Positions 6,343 to 13,444 of a stretch of 25,627 nucleotides of DNA are shown piece by piece (position 1 is the stretch's first letter; each line of letters starts with the position of its first letter). The notes below the pieces were generated by a model that worked only from the letters and a program-made list of their open reading frames with translations, had not been told where the DNA came from and did not search any database. Source of the DNA: a virus; IMG/VR virus record IMGVR_UViG_3300022602_000380, positions 1 through 25,627 of that record, one strand, 5' to 3'. The translations under genes and the position numbers were made by a program.

Positions 6343-8795
6343 TAACGGTTCCTTTTAAACAAATCTACTTGCACTTTTTGATTGGCTTGACGCTGCTGTT
6401 CCTGTAAACGCATCTGCTCAATCTGTGTTTGGCTCTTGATTCTTTCTGCTTCCAACTGTGTTTGCAGTCTTGTTTTCTCAGCTTCGAGCTGTAAACGTTG
6501 TTGTTCAAACTGCGCTTTGATGTGATCAAGCTGCAATTTGGCCTGAGCGTTCTGAATGTCCGCCTGAGTCTTCTGAGCTTTGGTTTGAAGCTCTGCGTTC
6601 CTGATTTGGAGTTCTTGTTGTTGCATTTGAACCAATGGATCCTGTGCTTGTTGTTGCATCTGAGCTTGTTGAGCCTGAGCTTGGTTGTTCTGCATAAGCT
6701 GGGTGCTGGCTTGAGCAACCAATCTGGATAGCTGAACTTCCACTTCGGGTGGCATTTCACTATCAGGCGCAGGCATGGGTACGCCCATTTGCTTCTCTAC
6801 GTCAGCCCTGTACTGGAAGCCCAAGTGCTCTGCAATATGCGCTTGAACTGAAGCCATGATCTGATTGGCCATTGGGTTTTGACCAATCTGCTGAGTGATC
6901 TTGGGATCTTGCATGAAGCTGGTATGCACAGCAATATGGGCATCATGATCTTGATAGATGAAGGCTTTTGTAGGCTCTCCTTTAAGGAATCCCATGTTTT
7001 CACTGACTGGATCTTTGGGATTTTCATCAGCTTCAACGGGAACCAAATCTGCCCCATTTTTAATCCCCAGCACCTCAATCATCTGTCTGTGAAGATTAGG
7101 CAGGTTATAGATCTGTGGAGCTTGGGCAGCCAACTGCATGACAGCCTGATACTGCATGATCCTCTGAGCCATCGTAGATGAATTGGGATCTGATACAGGG
7201 ATAACATCCACCATCTCATAGTCTTGGCGGGATGCAAACTCACCGTTCTTGCCCTCTTCAAATTCCATCTTATCGGGCGCATAGTCCTTGATGATCTCTT
7301 TTAAGAGTTTAAACTCTTGCTTCATTGAATAATGAACACGAGCCTGAACCGCAGACATGGTCTTTAAGGTTCTTTCCAACAGCGCTAGGGTTGTACCTAC
7401 GGGAGCGTTGGCAGACATGTCAGAGATCTGTAAGTCACCAATAGATCCTAGTCTGCGTCCTTCATCTGTGATTTGATTCAACAGGGTTAGGAGAGTCTGG
7501 CTTGGCTCCTTATAGGGGAGCATCATGATGTTATCTTTGATGGCTCCGCTTGGGATATCTACGTCCCTGAACTCTCCGGGGTTGATTGGGGTATCGTCAC
7601 CTTTGATTCTGGCTCCTCTTGTTTTAAGACCGCCGGGCAAATTAGACAATGTTCCGGAATCGACCAATTGGCGAATGATCGATGTCCCAGCCCGTGCGTA
7701 ACCACCAATAATGTGAATAAGCCCCATGCCGTAGAAACCAAAACCGGGAATATAACAATAGTCCACGAAATGAACCCGTTTTTGTTTCCGCTCATCTTCT
7801 TCTCTCCAATTCCTGCGAATAGCTAAAACCTTATTGGTTCCTCTATCGATGGTGATGACATAAGGAACGCCAATCCCTGTCTCTTCACCATTCTCATCTA
7901 GATCTTCTAATCCCTCAATATCCCAGTCTGTACAGATCTCTAAGAACTGATAGCGGTCATCATCGATGGCTTTATAGCCTTGCTGTGTGGCTTTCTTCTT
8001 TTCCACATCAGACATGACGTTCTGTGGTTCTCCAAGATCGACATCTCTATAGAATCCTGCGGCTTGCAGTTTCTTGAGTTCATTCTTGGTCTTACGCATC
8101 AAGTGGGTAACACGCTCGGCGGTCATGAGAGACGATGCGCCGTAAGGCACAATGACATCTTCTGCGGTTACATAGATAGATGTACCACGACCCAAGACTG
8201 GATCGTCATAGACCTTCTTAAAGGATGAACCGGCCAAACCCAATCCAAACAACATGCGTTCATGTTCAGGACGGTACTCAGGCATTTTCTCGACAATCCT
8301 GAAATTCATGTCGGTCTCAACCCGAACGGCAGCTTCTTTCTCTTCCTTTGTAGGCTCTCCGTAGATCTCGCTCTTTACAGGGCCAGCCGCAGGGAAAGAC
8401 TCCATGATGGATTCAGCTTGGAATCTGATGGCGGCTTCTGTCAGAACTGTGGAAAATACTCCACAAGCACCGTTCCACGGTTCTGTTCTTTCTTCATACT
8501 TAAGACCTAAGACTTCCAAGCCTTTGACGTAGGTCTCAATCCAATCTGCCCTTGAGTTCATGTCGGCTTCTACCAACGCCACAAGTTCAGACCCGATGGA
8601 CTGCAGGACTCTTTCATCCAAAACTTCGGCAAGGTTTTCCCCAAAATCACCAAAATCTTGGCCGGGCGTCAGCTCTATCTCCATGCCGCCAGCTTCAATG
8701 TGGACTGCGTCAGGATTTTCAATTTCTATTTCTAGATCCGGGCCTTCATCGTTTAAACCTTGAGGCGCTGCGTATAAACTTTTATCGATACTCAT
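6342..8795 (-). CDS. Portal protein, P22-like
   Basis: 817 aa, in the range of large P22-type portals. The body carries the family-like run IHIIGGYARAGTSIIRQLVD, NLPGGLKTRGARIKGDDTPINPGEFRDVD, LGSIGDLQISDMSANAPVGTTLALLER and TMSAVQARVHYSMKQEFKLLKEII. Residues about 690-810 are a Gln-rich coiled coil, the likely barrel or internal helix bundle. Portals form the dodecameric ring through which DNA is pumped by terminase. The gene overlaps the terL stop by one base (TGATG), so both are translated together. GTTTAAAC octamers at 7307-7314 (inside a 16-bp perfect palindrome) and 8751-8758 lie in the frame. Confidence 0.88.
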   Translation of the reverse strand: MSIDKSLYAAPQGLNDEGPDLEIEIENPDAVHIEAGGMEIELTPGQDFGDFGENLAEVLDERVLQSIGSELVALVEADMNSRADWIETYVKGLEVLGLKYEERTEPWNGACGVFSTVLTEAAIRFQAESIMESFPAAGPVKSEIYGEPTKEEKEAAVRVETDMNFRIVEKMPEYRPEHERMLFGLGLAGSSFKKVYDDPVLGRGTSIYVTAEDVIVPYGASSLMTAERVTHLMRKTKNELKKLQAAGFYRDVDLGEPQNVMSDVEKKKATQQGYKAIDDDRYQFLEICTDWDIEGLEDLDENGEETGIGVPYVITIDRGTNKVLAIRRNWREEDERKQKRVHFVDYCYIPGFGFYGMGLIHIIGGYARAGTSIIRQLVDSGTLSNLPGGLKTRGARIKGDDTPINPGEFRDVDIPSGAIKDNIMMLPYKEPSQTLLTLLNQITDEGRRLGSIGDLQISDMSANAPVGTTLALLERTLKTMSAVQARVHYSMKQEFKLLKEIIKDYAPDKMEFEEGKNGEFASRQDYEMVDVIPVSDPNSSTMAQRIMQYQAVMQLAAQAPQIYNLPNLHRQMIEVLGIKNGADLVPVEADENPKDPVSENMGFLKGEPTKAFIYQDHDAHIAVHTSFMQDPKITQQIGQNPMANQIMASVQAHIAEHLGFQYRADVEKQMGVPMPAPDSEMPPEVEVQLSRLVAQASTQLMQNNQAQAQQAQMQQQAQDPLVQMQQQELQIRNAELQTKAQKTQADIQNAQAKLQLDHIKAQFEQQRLQLEAEKTRLQTQLEAERIKSQTQIEQMRLQEQQRQANQKVQVDLFKRNR

Positions 8796-10291
8796 CAGTA
8801 ATACTCCATTTTTTGTCTGTAGAAGGGTTCATCTTCTTCATCGGATGCGATGCTTATGAACCCACCCTGTCTAAAACGCAGCAAAGCCTGTGAACTTGAG
8901 TCAACTAAGTCATCATGATCGCCATTAGGGAAAGAGGCCATTTCTTCCATGACCTCATCTGCCCATCTTGTGTCAGGACACCAAACGACTCCGGAGGCAA
9001 ACAGATCGGAGATTGCGTTTACACGTGCTATCTTATCGCTTCCTTTGCTCGGTGTATACTCCGACAGAGGAATTCCCATTCTTCTCATCTCATAGATCAA
9101 AGGCGCACCTGCGGCTTTCTTTTCCACGATCAGCGTATCTGGATTCCACATCTTCCACAGCTCTAACGCCTTCTGTTTCAGTTCTGGAAACTCCATTCGC
9201 TTCTTTACTGCGTCTAGCAGGATGATATTTGGCTTTGAATTGCCTTTATCATCGGGATGGTAGAACACCCCCCACGTTGTACAGGCTGAGAAGTCAGACC
9301 GATTGGATTTTTCAAAGGCTGTATCCCAACTTTGGATGAGATATTCACAAGAAGGTGGGTTATCTGACTCCCAAATCTTCCACATATCCCTTTTAATGAT
9401 CGCACCTTCTTCAGATGTAGGGTTTTGTTGGTATTGGGCTTCCCATTTAGAGACTGGAAGCTCTGATTTAAGGGCTTCTAGGGCTTCTTTTGACCAAAAT
9501 CCGGGCCATAACGGGGTTCCGGAGGGCAAAATAGCCGGAAAATCAATGACTTCCCACTGATCTACACCATCTTTTCCTGCGTTTTTCAGTATTTGACCGG
9601 TTAAATCCCGCTTTGACCACCGAGTCATCACAATAATAATGGCTCCTCCGGGCTGTAAACGCTGCCGAGGGCCTGATGTGTACCACTCATACACTGAATC
9701 AAACACCGCAGGGTTACCTTGCTTGGCCTCCTGCTCTGAATGCGGATCATCAATGATCAGTAGGTCAGCACCTTTACCTGTAACAGCGCCGCCAACCCCG
9801 ATAGCAAAATAATCCCCACCCATATGAGTATTCCAACGTCCAGCCGCCTTACTATCCGTTGATAGTTTCGTATTAAATACTTTCCCATATACATCTGATT
9901 GAACTAAATTCCTAACTTTACGGCCAAATCCTGTGGCTAATTCTGCGGTGTGAGCAGTCTGGATAATCTTCTTCTCCGGAAACTTACCCAAAAACCACGC
10001 AGGCAAAAGAAAAGAAGCAAACTCTGACTTGGTATGTCTAGGCGGCATATTAATGATCAATCTCTTTAAAGACCCATTAGCCACCCTCTCAAACGCATCC
10101 GCCATGATCTGGTGATGTTTACCCGATATAAATACAGGCCACATCTGGGAAGCAAAGAAAATAAAACTTTCTCTGCATCTTTCTATCCTATCGTTCTCTA
10201 ACAACGCCCGTATGGCATTCTGCTTATTCTTGTCCACCTTATCAACAAGATCTAAATATCCCTCAATCTCTACTCTAGTCAATAAACTCAT
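8795..10291 (-). CDS. terL: Terminase large subunit
   Basis: 498 aa. N-terminal ATPase: Walker A-like PPRHTKSE at 83-90, Walker B LLIIDDPH at 177-184, and the coupling motif IIIVMTRW at 218-225. C-terminal RNase H-like nuclease: IQSWDTAF with D323, then TLIVEKKAAGAPL, and DHDDLVDSSSQALL near the end, giving the acidic metal-binding set. The architecture matches the phage large-terminase family often called by TIGR01630. It packages DNA into the prohead through the portal and cuts concatemers. Start ATG 10291 overlaps the stop of the small winged-helix gene (ATGA). Confidence 0.93.
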   Translation of the reverse strand: MSLLTRVEIEGYLDLVDKVDKNKQNAIRALLENDRIERCRESFIFFASQMWPVFISGKHHQIMADAFERVANGSLKRLIINMPPRHTKSEFASFLLPAWFLGKFPEKKIIQTAHTAELATGFGRKVRNLVQSDVYGKVFNTKLSTDSKAAGRWNTHMGGDYFAIGVGGAVTGKGADLLIIDDPHSEQEAKQGNPAVFDSVYEWYTSGPRQRLQPGGAIIIVMTRWSKRDLTGQILKNAGKDGVDQWEVIDFPAILPSGTPLWPGFWSKEALEALKSELPVSKWEAQYQQNPTSEEGAIIKRDMWKIWESDNPPSCEYLIQSWDTAFEKSNRSDFSACTTWGVFYHPDDKGNSKPNIILLDAVKKRMEFPELKQKALELWKMWNPDTLIVEKKAAGAPLIYEMRRMGIPLSEYTPSKGSDKIARVNAISDLFASGVVWCPDTRWADEVMEEMASFPNGDHDDLVDSSSQALLRFRQGGFISIASDEEDEPFYRQKMEYY

Positions 10292-10518
10292 AGCTTACCA
10301 ATCTGCATCGCAGAACTATCAATTAACCTGATCGATTTAAACTTATAAGGTTTAACCCTAAGATAGCCTTCTTCCTCTAACTTATGGACTATCCGGTGTA
10401 TGTTTGACTTTGACTTCAAGCCAACACCCTTAGCAATAACTTCATATGAAGGCGCTTCCCCATGTAAACGGGTATACGTCTTTATAAAGTTAAAAATAAG
10501 CTGCTGAGTCTGCGTCAT
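10288..10518 (-). CDS. LexA-type winged-helix DNA-binding protein
   Basis: 76 aa from ATG 10518, chosen because GAGGGA lies about 9 bases upstream; an in-frame extension to 10623 lacks support. QQLIFNFIKTYTRLHGEAPSYEVIAKGVGLKSKSNIHRIVHKLEEEGYL matches the LexA N-terminal winged-helix domain (helix-turn-helix SYEVIAKGVGLKSKSNIHRIVHKL, then wing). No LexA peptidase domain follows, so it is a stand-alone DNA binder. It lies between the two terminase genes and overlaps terL by 4 bp. Possible roles are an operon regulator or a packaging-site recogniser. A 14-bp perfect palindrome 53 bp upstream is a possible self-operator. Confidence 0.75.
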   Translation of the reverse strand: MTQTQQLIFNFIKTYTRLHGEAPSYEVIAKGVGLKSKSNIHRIVHKLEEEGYLRVKPYKFKSIRLIDSSAMQIGKL

Positions 10519-10557
10519 GTCACTTCGTTCCCTCGGGTTTACACCCTCATGGCTGCA

Positions 10558-10588
10558 GTTTAAACGATAGTGCGAACGTTCGCAAGTG
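10558..10588 (-). promoter_or_regulatory. Palindromic operator-like site with weak promoter
   Basis: TGCGAACGTTCGCA at 10571-10584 is a perfect 14-bp palindrome. On the minus strand it overlaps a weak -35 (TTGCGA) that is 17 bp from TAAACT (4/6 match each), inside which the octamer GTTTAAAC (10558-10565) falls. It sits in the leader of the winged-helix gene. The rest of the 264-bp terS-wHTH spacer (10519-10782) holds G/C-rich imperfect inverted repeats around 10711-10760, an A/T stretch near 10595-10612 and no ORF that I can support. Confidence 0.45.
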
Positions 10589-10782
10589 TTATTTTTATTT
10601 ATATATACCCCCCGGGGTAACACGAAAGTATTTGATGGGGGGGGATGAGAACGTTCTGGTGAGGTAGAGCTATGTTTTGTTTGTGTGGATTAGAGCGTAG
10701 ATGGTAGAAGGGACTCCAACCCCAAAGGAGGTCTCCCCCACTAGGGTGGGTTGCCCCGCCCAGCCCGTTTACACATGCACGT

Positions 10783-11391
10783 TTAAACCGCCTTAGCCTC
10801 TATGACCGTAGAGGTATCTCGCTTGTTGAGTGGTCGCACGTTGTTAAGCAATTTAAGGTGAGCGGACAGTTCACGCTTGAGTTGGTCTGGAGTCTGCGTC
10901 TTGTCTTTGCTACTGTCGGTCTCTTTGAACATGCCAATGGAGCGAGCCAATAGTTCGAGTGCTTTTAATCGACTGCCCTCTTGTCGAGCCTCTTTGCTTA
11001 GTGCCAAGAACTCTTTGAGCACAAACCGTCTCATGCCCTCAACGCTCTCACTCAAGTGCTCGATGTTCTCATCGTTGCCTTCATTCACCAATTTGGCGAT
11101 GCGTGGATCCTTTGAGAGCTTGGATGCGTTGGCTACGGTGCAAGCGTCATTTGCCTTGCTATTAGGATACGCTACCCTGTAGGATCCTTTGAGTGTGTTG
11201 CCTTTGATTAGTTCATTGGCGAATGTGATCTGACTTTGAGTGAGTTCTCTTTTAGTGAACTTCCTTACCTTTCCTTCTTGGACAACTGCGGTCTGTTCGC
11301 TTTCAGCGAGTCCCCCCGTCTCCAATACTTGATCGTTTTGCTCAAGCTTTGCCAACCTGTCCAAGTACTCATCGTTTGAATGCATGCCCAT
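10783..11391 (-). CDS. terS: Terminase small subunit
   Basis: 202 aa from ATG 11391, which has an AGGGG Shine-Dalgarno 8-12 bases upstream; an in-frame TTG at 11439 is a weaker alternative. A polar N-terminus is followed by LTQSQITFANELIKGNTLKGSYRVAYPNSKANDACTVANASKLSKDPRIAKLV. This is the helix-turn-helix DNA-recognition domain typical of small terminases, ending in the common DPRI(A) motif. Helices SVEGMRRFVLKEFLALSKEA and KALELLARSIGMF follow, as in oligomerising terS cores. It selects phage DNA for packaging by TerL. The TAA stop lies inside a GTTTAAAC octamer (10781-10788) and another octamer (11407-11414) lies just before the Shine-Dalgarno. Confidence 0.8.
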   Translation of the reverse strand: MGMHSNDEYLDRLAKLEQNDQVLETGGLAESEQTAVVQEGKVRKFTKRELTQSQITFANELIKGNTLKGSYRVAYPNSKANDACTVANASKLSKDPRIAKLVNEGNDENIEHLSESVEGMRRFVLKEFLALSKEARQEGSRLKALELLARSIGMFKETDSSKDKTQTPDQLKRELSAHLKLLNNVRPLNKRDTSTVIEAKAV

Positions 11392-11454
11392 ACTAATAAC
11401 CCCTATGTTTAAACAGTCAATCCCGCTGATCAACTCCAATTAGATGTTAACACG

Positions 11455-11570
11455 TTATCCACACCCTGTGAATATCTTTAAAGTTATCCACAGCTTGTTA
11501 TCCACAGGATATACATACAGTACTTGCTTATCCACACCTTATCCACACCTTTCACCCAGCTTTATACACA
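11455..11570 (+). other. DnaA-box cluster, candidate replication origin
   Basis: Six 9-mers matching the DnaA-box consensus TTATNCACA lie in one orientation: TTATCCACA at 11455, 11484, 11498, 11528 and 11539, and TTATACACA at 11562. An inverted near-match (TGTGAATAT) lies at 11467. The cluster is between the divergent virion and rightward operons and beside AT-rich DNA. Such clusters mark DnaA-dependent origins of chromosomes, plasmids and some phages, so host DnaA probably acts here. Transcriptional control by DnaA is an alternative. Confidence 0.8.
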
Positions 11571-11975
11571 TATAACTAATAAGCATTCGATTTGATGGTC
11601 TGGTGTAATCTTATAGTACACAAAAATAGCATGTAATACTTTTGTTTCTTAAAACGCTTAAAACGGCCTAGGATCGCTCAAAAATATTTTCTAAGGGGTA
11701 AGGTACTACTGACCCTAAAAAACGCTTGTAGGCCGTTTAAATGCGTCCGAATAACTTAACATAATGACCATTGGCACACTACATGCTTACATGCAAAAAG
11801 TAATACTTAGATACACAAACGCATTTTGCTTGCACTACTAATATAAATGCACTTGCCTAAAAATATTTTCATTACAATGTTGTAATTAATGCAAATAGTA
11901 GTTGCACTATGTCAACCGATAGTGATATCATTGCGTTAAATGTTCATCAACAGTTTAAACAGAAAGGCAAACATC
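11571..11975 (+). promoter_or_regulatory. AT-rich divergent control region with inverted repeats
   Basis: No supportable gene in about 400 bp. Seen: AAACGGCCTA (11661-11670) inverted against TAGGCCGTTT (11729-11738), each preceded by a direct repeat AAAACGCTT (11651, 11719); two AAAAATATTTTC copies (11680, 11859); palindrome ATTACAA-TG-TTGTAAT (11871-11886); and CACTAT (11905) inverted against ATAGTG (11919). A possible rightward promoter is TTGCAC (11902), 18 bp, TATCAT (11926), with the last inverted repeat over it as a possible operator. GTTTAAAC at 11953-11960 lies in the leader of the first rightward gene. Confidence 0.5.
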
Positions 11976-12164
11976 ATGACCAAATCCGAAATCAGAGAGA
12001 TCGCAAATCTTGCAGTAATGCACAAGCTTGGAATGACAGACACGGTTGCACGTGGTCTCTCAGCATTGATTAGAGCAACACGCACCAAGAAAGCGGTGTA
12101 TGACATGCTCGAGTATGCAGAGACATTCGGTGTGTTATATCACCCTGAGTTCAAAGTAATCTGA
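11976..12164 (+). CDS. Small helical protein, first gene of the rightward operon
   Basis: 62 aa from ATG 11976, preceded by AAAGG; an upstream in-frame ATG at 11940 lacks a Shine-Dalgarno. The sequence MTKSEIREIANLAVMHKLGMTDTVARGLSALIRATRTKKAVYDMLEYAETFGV is helical with a basic patch in the middle, so a small DNA- or protein-binding factor is possible. Family not recognised. It is the first gene transcribed away from the putative origin, a place often used for early regulators or host-takeover proteins. Confidence 0.6.
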   Translation: MTKSEIREIANLAVMHKLGMTDTVARGLSALIRATRTKKAVYDMLEYAETFGVLYHPEFKVI

Positions 12165-12175
12165 CATTTCAGCGG

Positions 12176-12210
12176 TAAGGGCTTGGCCCTTATCAGTGCA
12201 ATGTCGCACT
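12176..12210 (+). promoter_or_regulatory. Two tandem hairpins in the leader of the 88-aa gene
   Basis: TAAGGGC-TTG-GCCCTTA (12176-12192) is a perfect 7-bp stem and AGTGC-AATGTC-GCACT (12195-12210) a 5-bp stem. They fill the 61-bp gap between two genes and end 16 bp before the start codon. There is no T tract, so they are more likely an RNA-processing or translation-control element than a terminator. Confidence 0.45.
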
Positions 12211-12225
12211 ACCTCGGAGTTAACC

Positions 12226-12492
12226 ATGCATTCAGACATCGTGAGAATAATCAAATCAGAACTGACAGGCGCACAAAAAGCGTTTGCCCAAAACCCATCA
12301 TCTGCCAATTGGCAACGCACCATGAGGGCCATGTTGGTGTTCCAACAGTTGACCCAATTGCTCAAGATGGCGAGCACCACACCGGCCCTTGAGTTGGAGT
12401 TGAGCTTTATGTACGCAACCCCTACAGTCGAATGGGCAGACCGCATCGTGGCTCTTTCTACAGGCATGACCATTGAAGAGGTGTTGGCATGA
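12226..12492 (+). CDS. Small soluble protein of unknown function
   Basis: 88 aa from ATG 12226, chosen for the GGAG 7-11 bases upstream over ATG 12196, which lies within the hairpin region. Helical and Gln/Ala/Met-rich (RIIKSELTGAQKAFAQNPSSANWQRTMRAMLVFQQLTQLLKM), with an acidic C-terminal half. No cysteine pair, transmembrane segment or enzyme motif. The next gene starts on its stop codon (ATGA), so they are coupled. The family is not recognised. Confidence 0.6.
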   Translation: MHSDIVRIIKSELTGAQKAFAQNPSSANWQRTMRAMLVFQQLTQLLKMASTTPALELELSFMYATPTVEWADRIVALSTGMTIEEVLA

Positions 12493-12647
12493 GAGAAACC
12501 ATCCAAAAATACTTGATCCTCTTCATGTCCTTGCTCTGCGTGATCTTTGCAATGATGCTAATTTGGGGAGGTCTGTCCCTCTTTGCTTTGCCCTTTATCG
12601 GCATCGCAATTATGGGTGCTTGCATTGAAATTGGAGGGCTTGAATAA
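12489..12647 (+). CDS. 52-aa membrane protein
   Basis: Begins MRETIQKYLILFMSLLCVIF and continues as an almost unbroken hydrophobic stretch (residues 8-46), with a Gly-Gly break at 27-28 that allows two transmembrane helices, and ends IEIGGLE. The start overlaps the preceding stop by 4 bp (ATGA) and the next gene starts on its own stop (TAATG). A small inner-membrane protein made early could affect host physiology or superinfection; a holin-like role is less likely, given its distance from the late block. Confidence 0.65.
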   Translation: MRETIQKYLILFMSLLCVIFAMMLIWGGLSLFALPFIGIAIMGACIEIGGLE

Positions 12648-12790
12648 TGTACACCGCTCAGATCAACGCATTCGGCAACATCATTGTCTGCAAGGGCGCA
12701 GACGTTCGCAAGTCTTACCGGATCATTTTTACAGGCTCATACGTAGACTGTCTCAAGCTTAAGCTTGGTCAGACTGTCCTCTCGATCTAA
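12647..12790 (+). CDS. 47-aa protein of unknown function
   Basis: Starts on the stop of the membrane protein gene (TAATG) with GGAGGG upstream. Sequence features: MYTAQINAFGNIIVCKGADV, then basic RKSYRIIFTG, ending LKLKLGQTVLSI. It looks like a small beta protein (two or three hairpins). No family is recognised. Support comes from the good Shine-Dalgarno, the coupling and the codon use; it could still be a by-product of dense reading frames. Confidence 0.5.
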   Translation: MYTAQINAFGNIIVCKGADVRKSYRIIFTGSYVDCLKLKLGQTVLSI

Positions 12791-12799
12791 GTCAATACC

Positions 12800-12820
12800 G
12801 ACATGCCCACGTGGCATGTC
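12800..12820 (+). promoter_or_regulatory. Hairpin before the SprT-like gene
   Basis: GACATGCC-CACGT-GGCATGTC is a perfect 8-bp stem with a 5-nt loop containing CACGT; one extra C separates it from a 20-bp perfect palindrome. It lies 35 bp before ATG 12855, in a 64-bp gap. Without a T tract it is not a clear terminator. It could be a protein-binding operator or an mRNA-stabilising stem at the head of the MoxR/VWA cassette. Confidence 0.45.
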
Positions 12821-12854
12821 AGTGGTGATTTTGCCACGTAATCGGAGAATCAAT

Positions 12855-13442
12855 ATGACACGTGAAGAATATTTGAATCAAGGGGTCGAGGTACTTCGCC
12901 CCATCTTTGAGGTGATGGGTTCGCCCTTACCCTCCAACATTCGGGTGACCTGTGGTCTGCCCTCAACGTTTAAACGTTCCGGCACATTGGGTGAGTGCTT
13001 TCCTGACACCGACTCAGGGGACAACCACTTTGAGGTGTTCATTTCCCCTACCATCGCTGACCCTGTCAGGGTGTTTGAGGTATTGATCCAACAGTTGTGC
13101 CGGACAACCTCCGGTGCAATGTCTTATAAATCAAATGCTTACGTGAGCTTGCTCATCAAGATGGGGCTTACGGTCGCAGGCAAATATCATGAGGTCACAG
13201 GCGATGCAAGCTTTGCGACCAAGTACGTTGACCTCATCTCTGAGCTTGGAGACTATCCACACGCAGAGCTTAAGCTTGCAGTCCACGCAAAGCAGAGCAC
13301 ACGCATGCTCAAGGCAACATGTGATTGTGAGGGTTCAGACCCTAAGCAACAGTACACCGTGCGACTCACTCAAAAATGGGCGCTCAAGGGCATGCCGATC
13401 TGCCCCTTGTGTACTGAATCAATGACATTGGGAGGTGTTTAA
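12855..13442 (+). CDS. SprT-like fold protein lacking the HExxH motif, with zinc ribbon
   Basis: 195 aa from ATG 12855 (GGAGAA upstream). The C-terminus has CDC at 156-158, then YTVRLTQKWALKGMPICPLC with C183/C186. This is the zinc-ribbon pattern (C..CGYTxRxTxKW...G.PxCP.C) I associate with phage SprT-like proteins. In those relatives an HELxHA helix lies mid-protein; here the corresponding VLIQQLCRTTSGAMSYKSNAY (76-96) has Q79-Q80-L-C-R instead of H-E-x-x-H and lacks a later His. If the assignment is right, it is a pseudo-peptidase that keeps its nucleic-acid/zinc-binding tail. It ends 2 bp before the AAA+ gene, so the two are probably partners. Confidence 0.5.
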   Translation: MTREEYLNQGVEVLRPIFEVMGSPLPSNIRVTCGLPSTFKRSGTLGECFPDTDSGDNHFEVFISPTIADPVRVFEVLIQQLCRTTSGAMSYKSNAYVSLLIKMGLTVAGKYHEVTGDASFATKYVDLISELGDYPHAELKLAVHAKQSTRMLKATCDCEGSDPKQQYTVRLTQKWALKGMPICPLCTESMTLGGV

Positions 13443-13444
13443 TC

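Noticed and set aside
11386-11425. Promoter TTGACT-16-TATTAG for terS
   Set aside because: The -10 would directly abut the terS ATG, placing the transcript start inside the gene. It would only work with a shorter, unsupported start.
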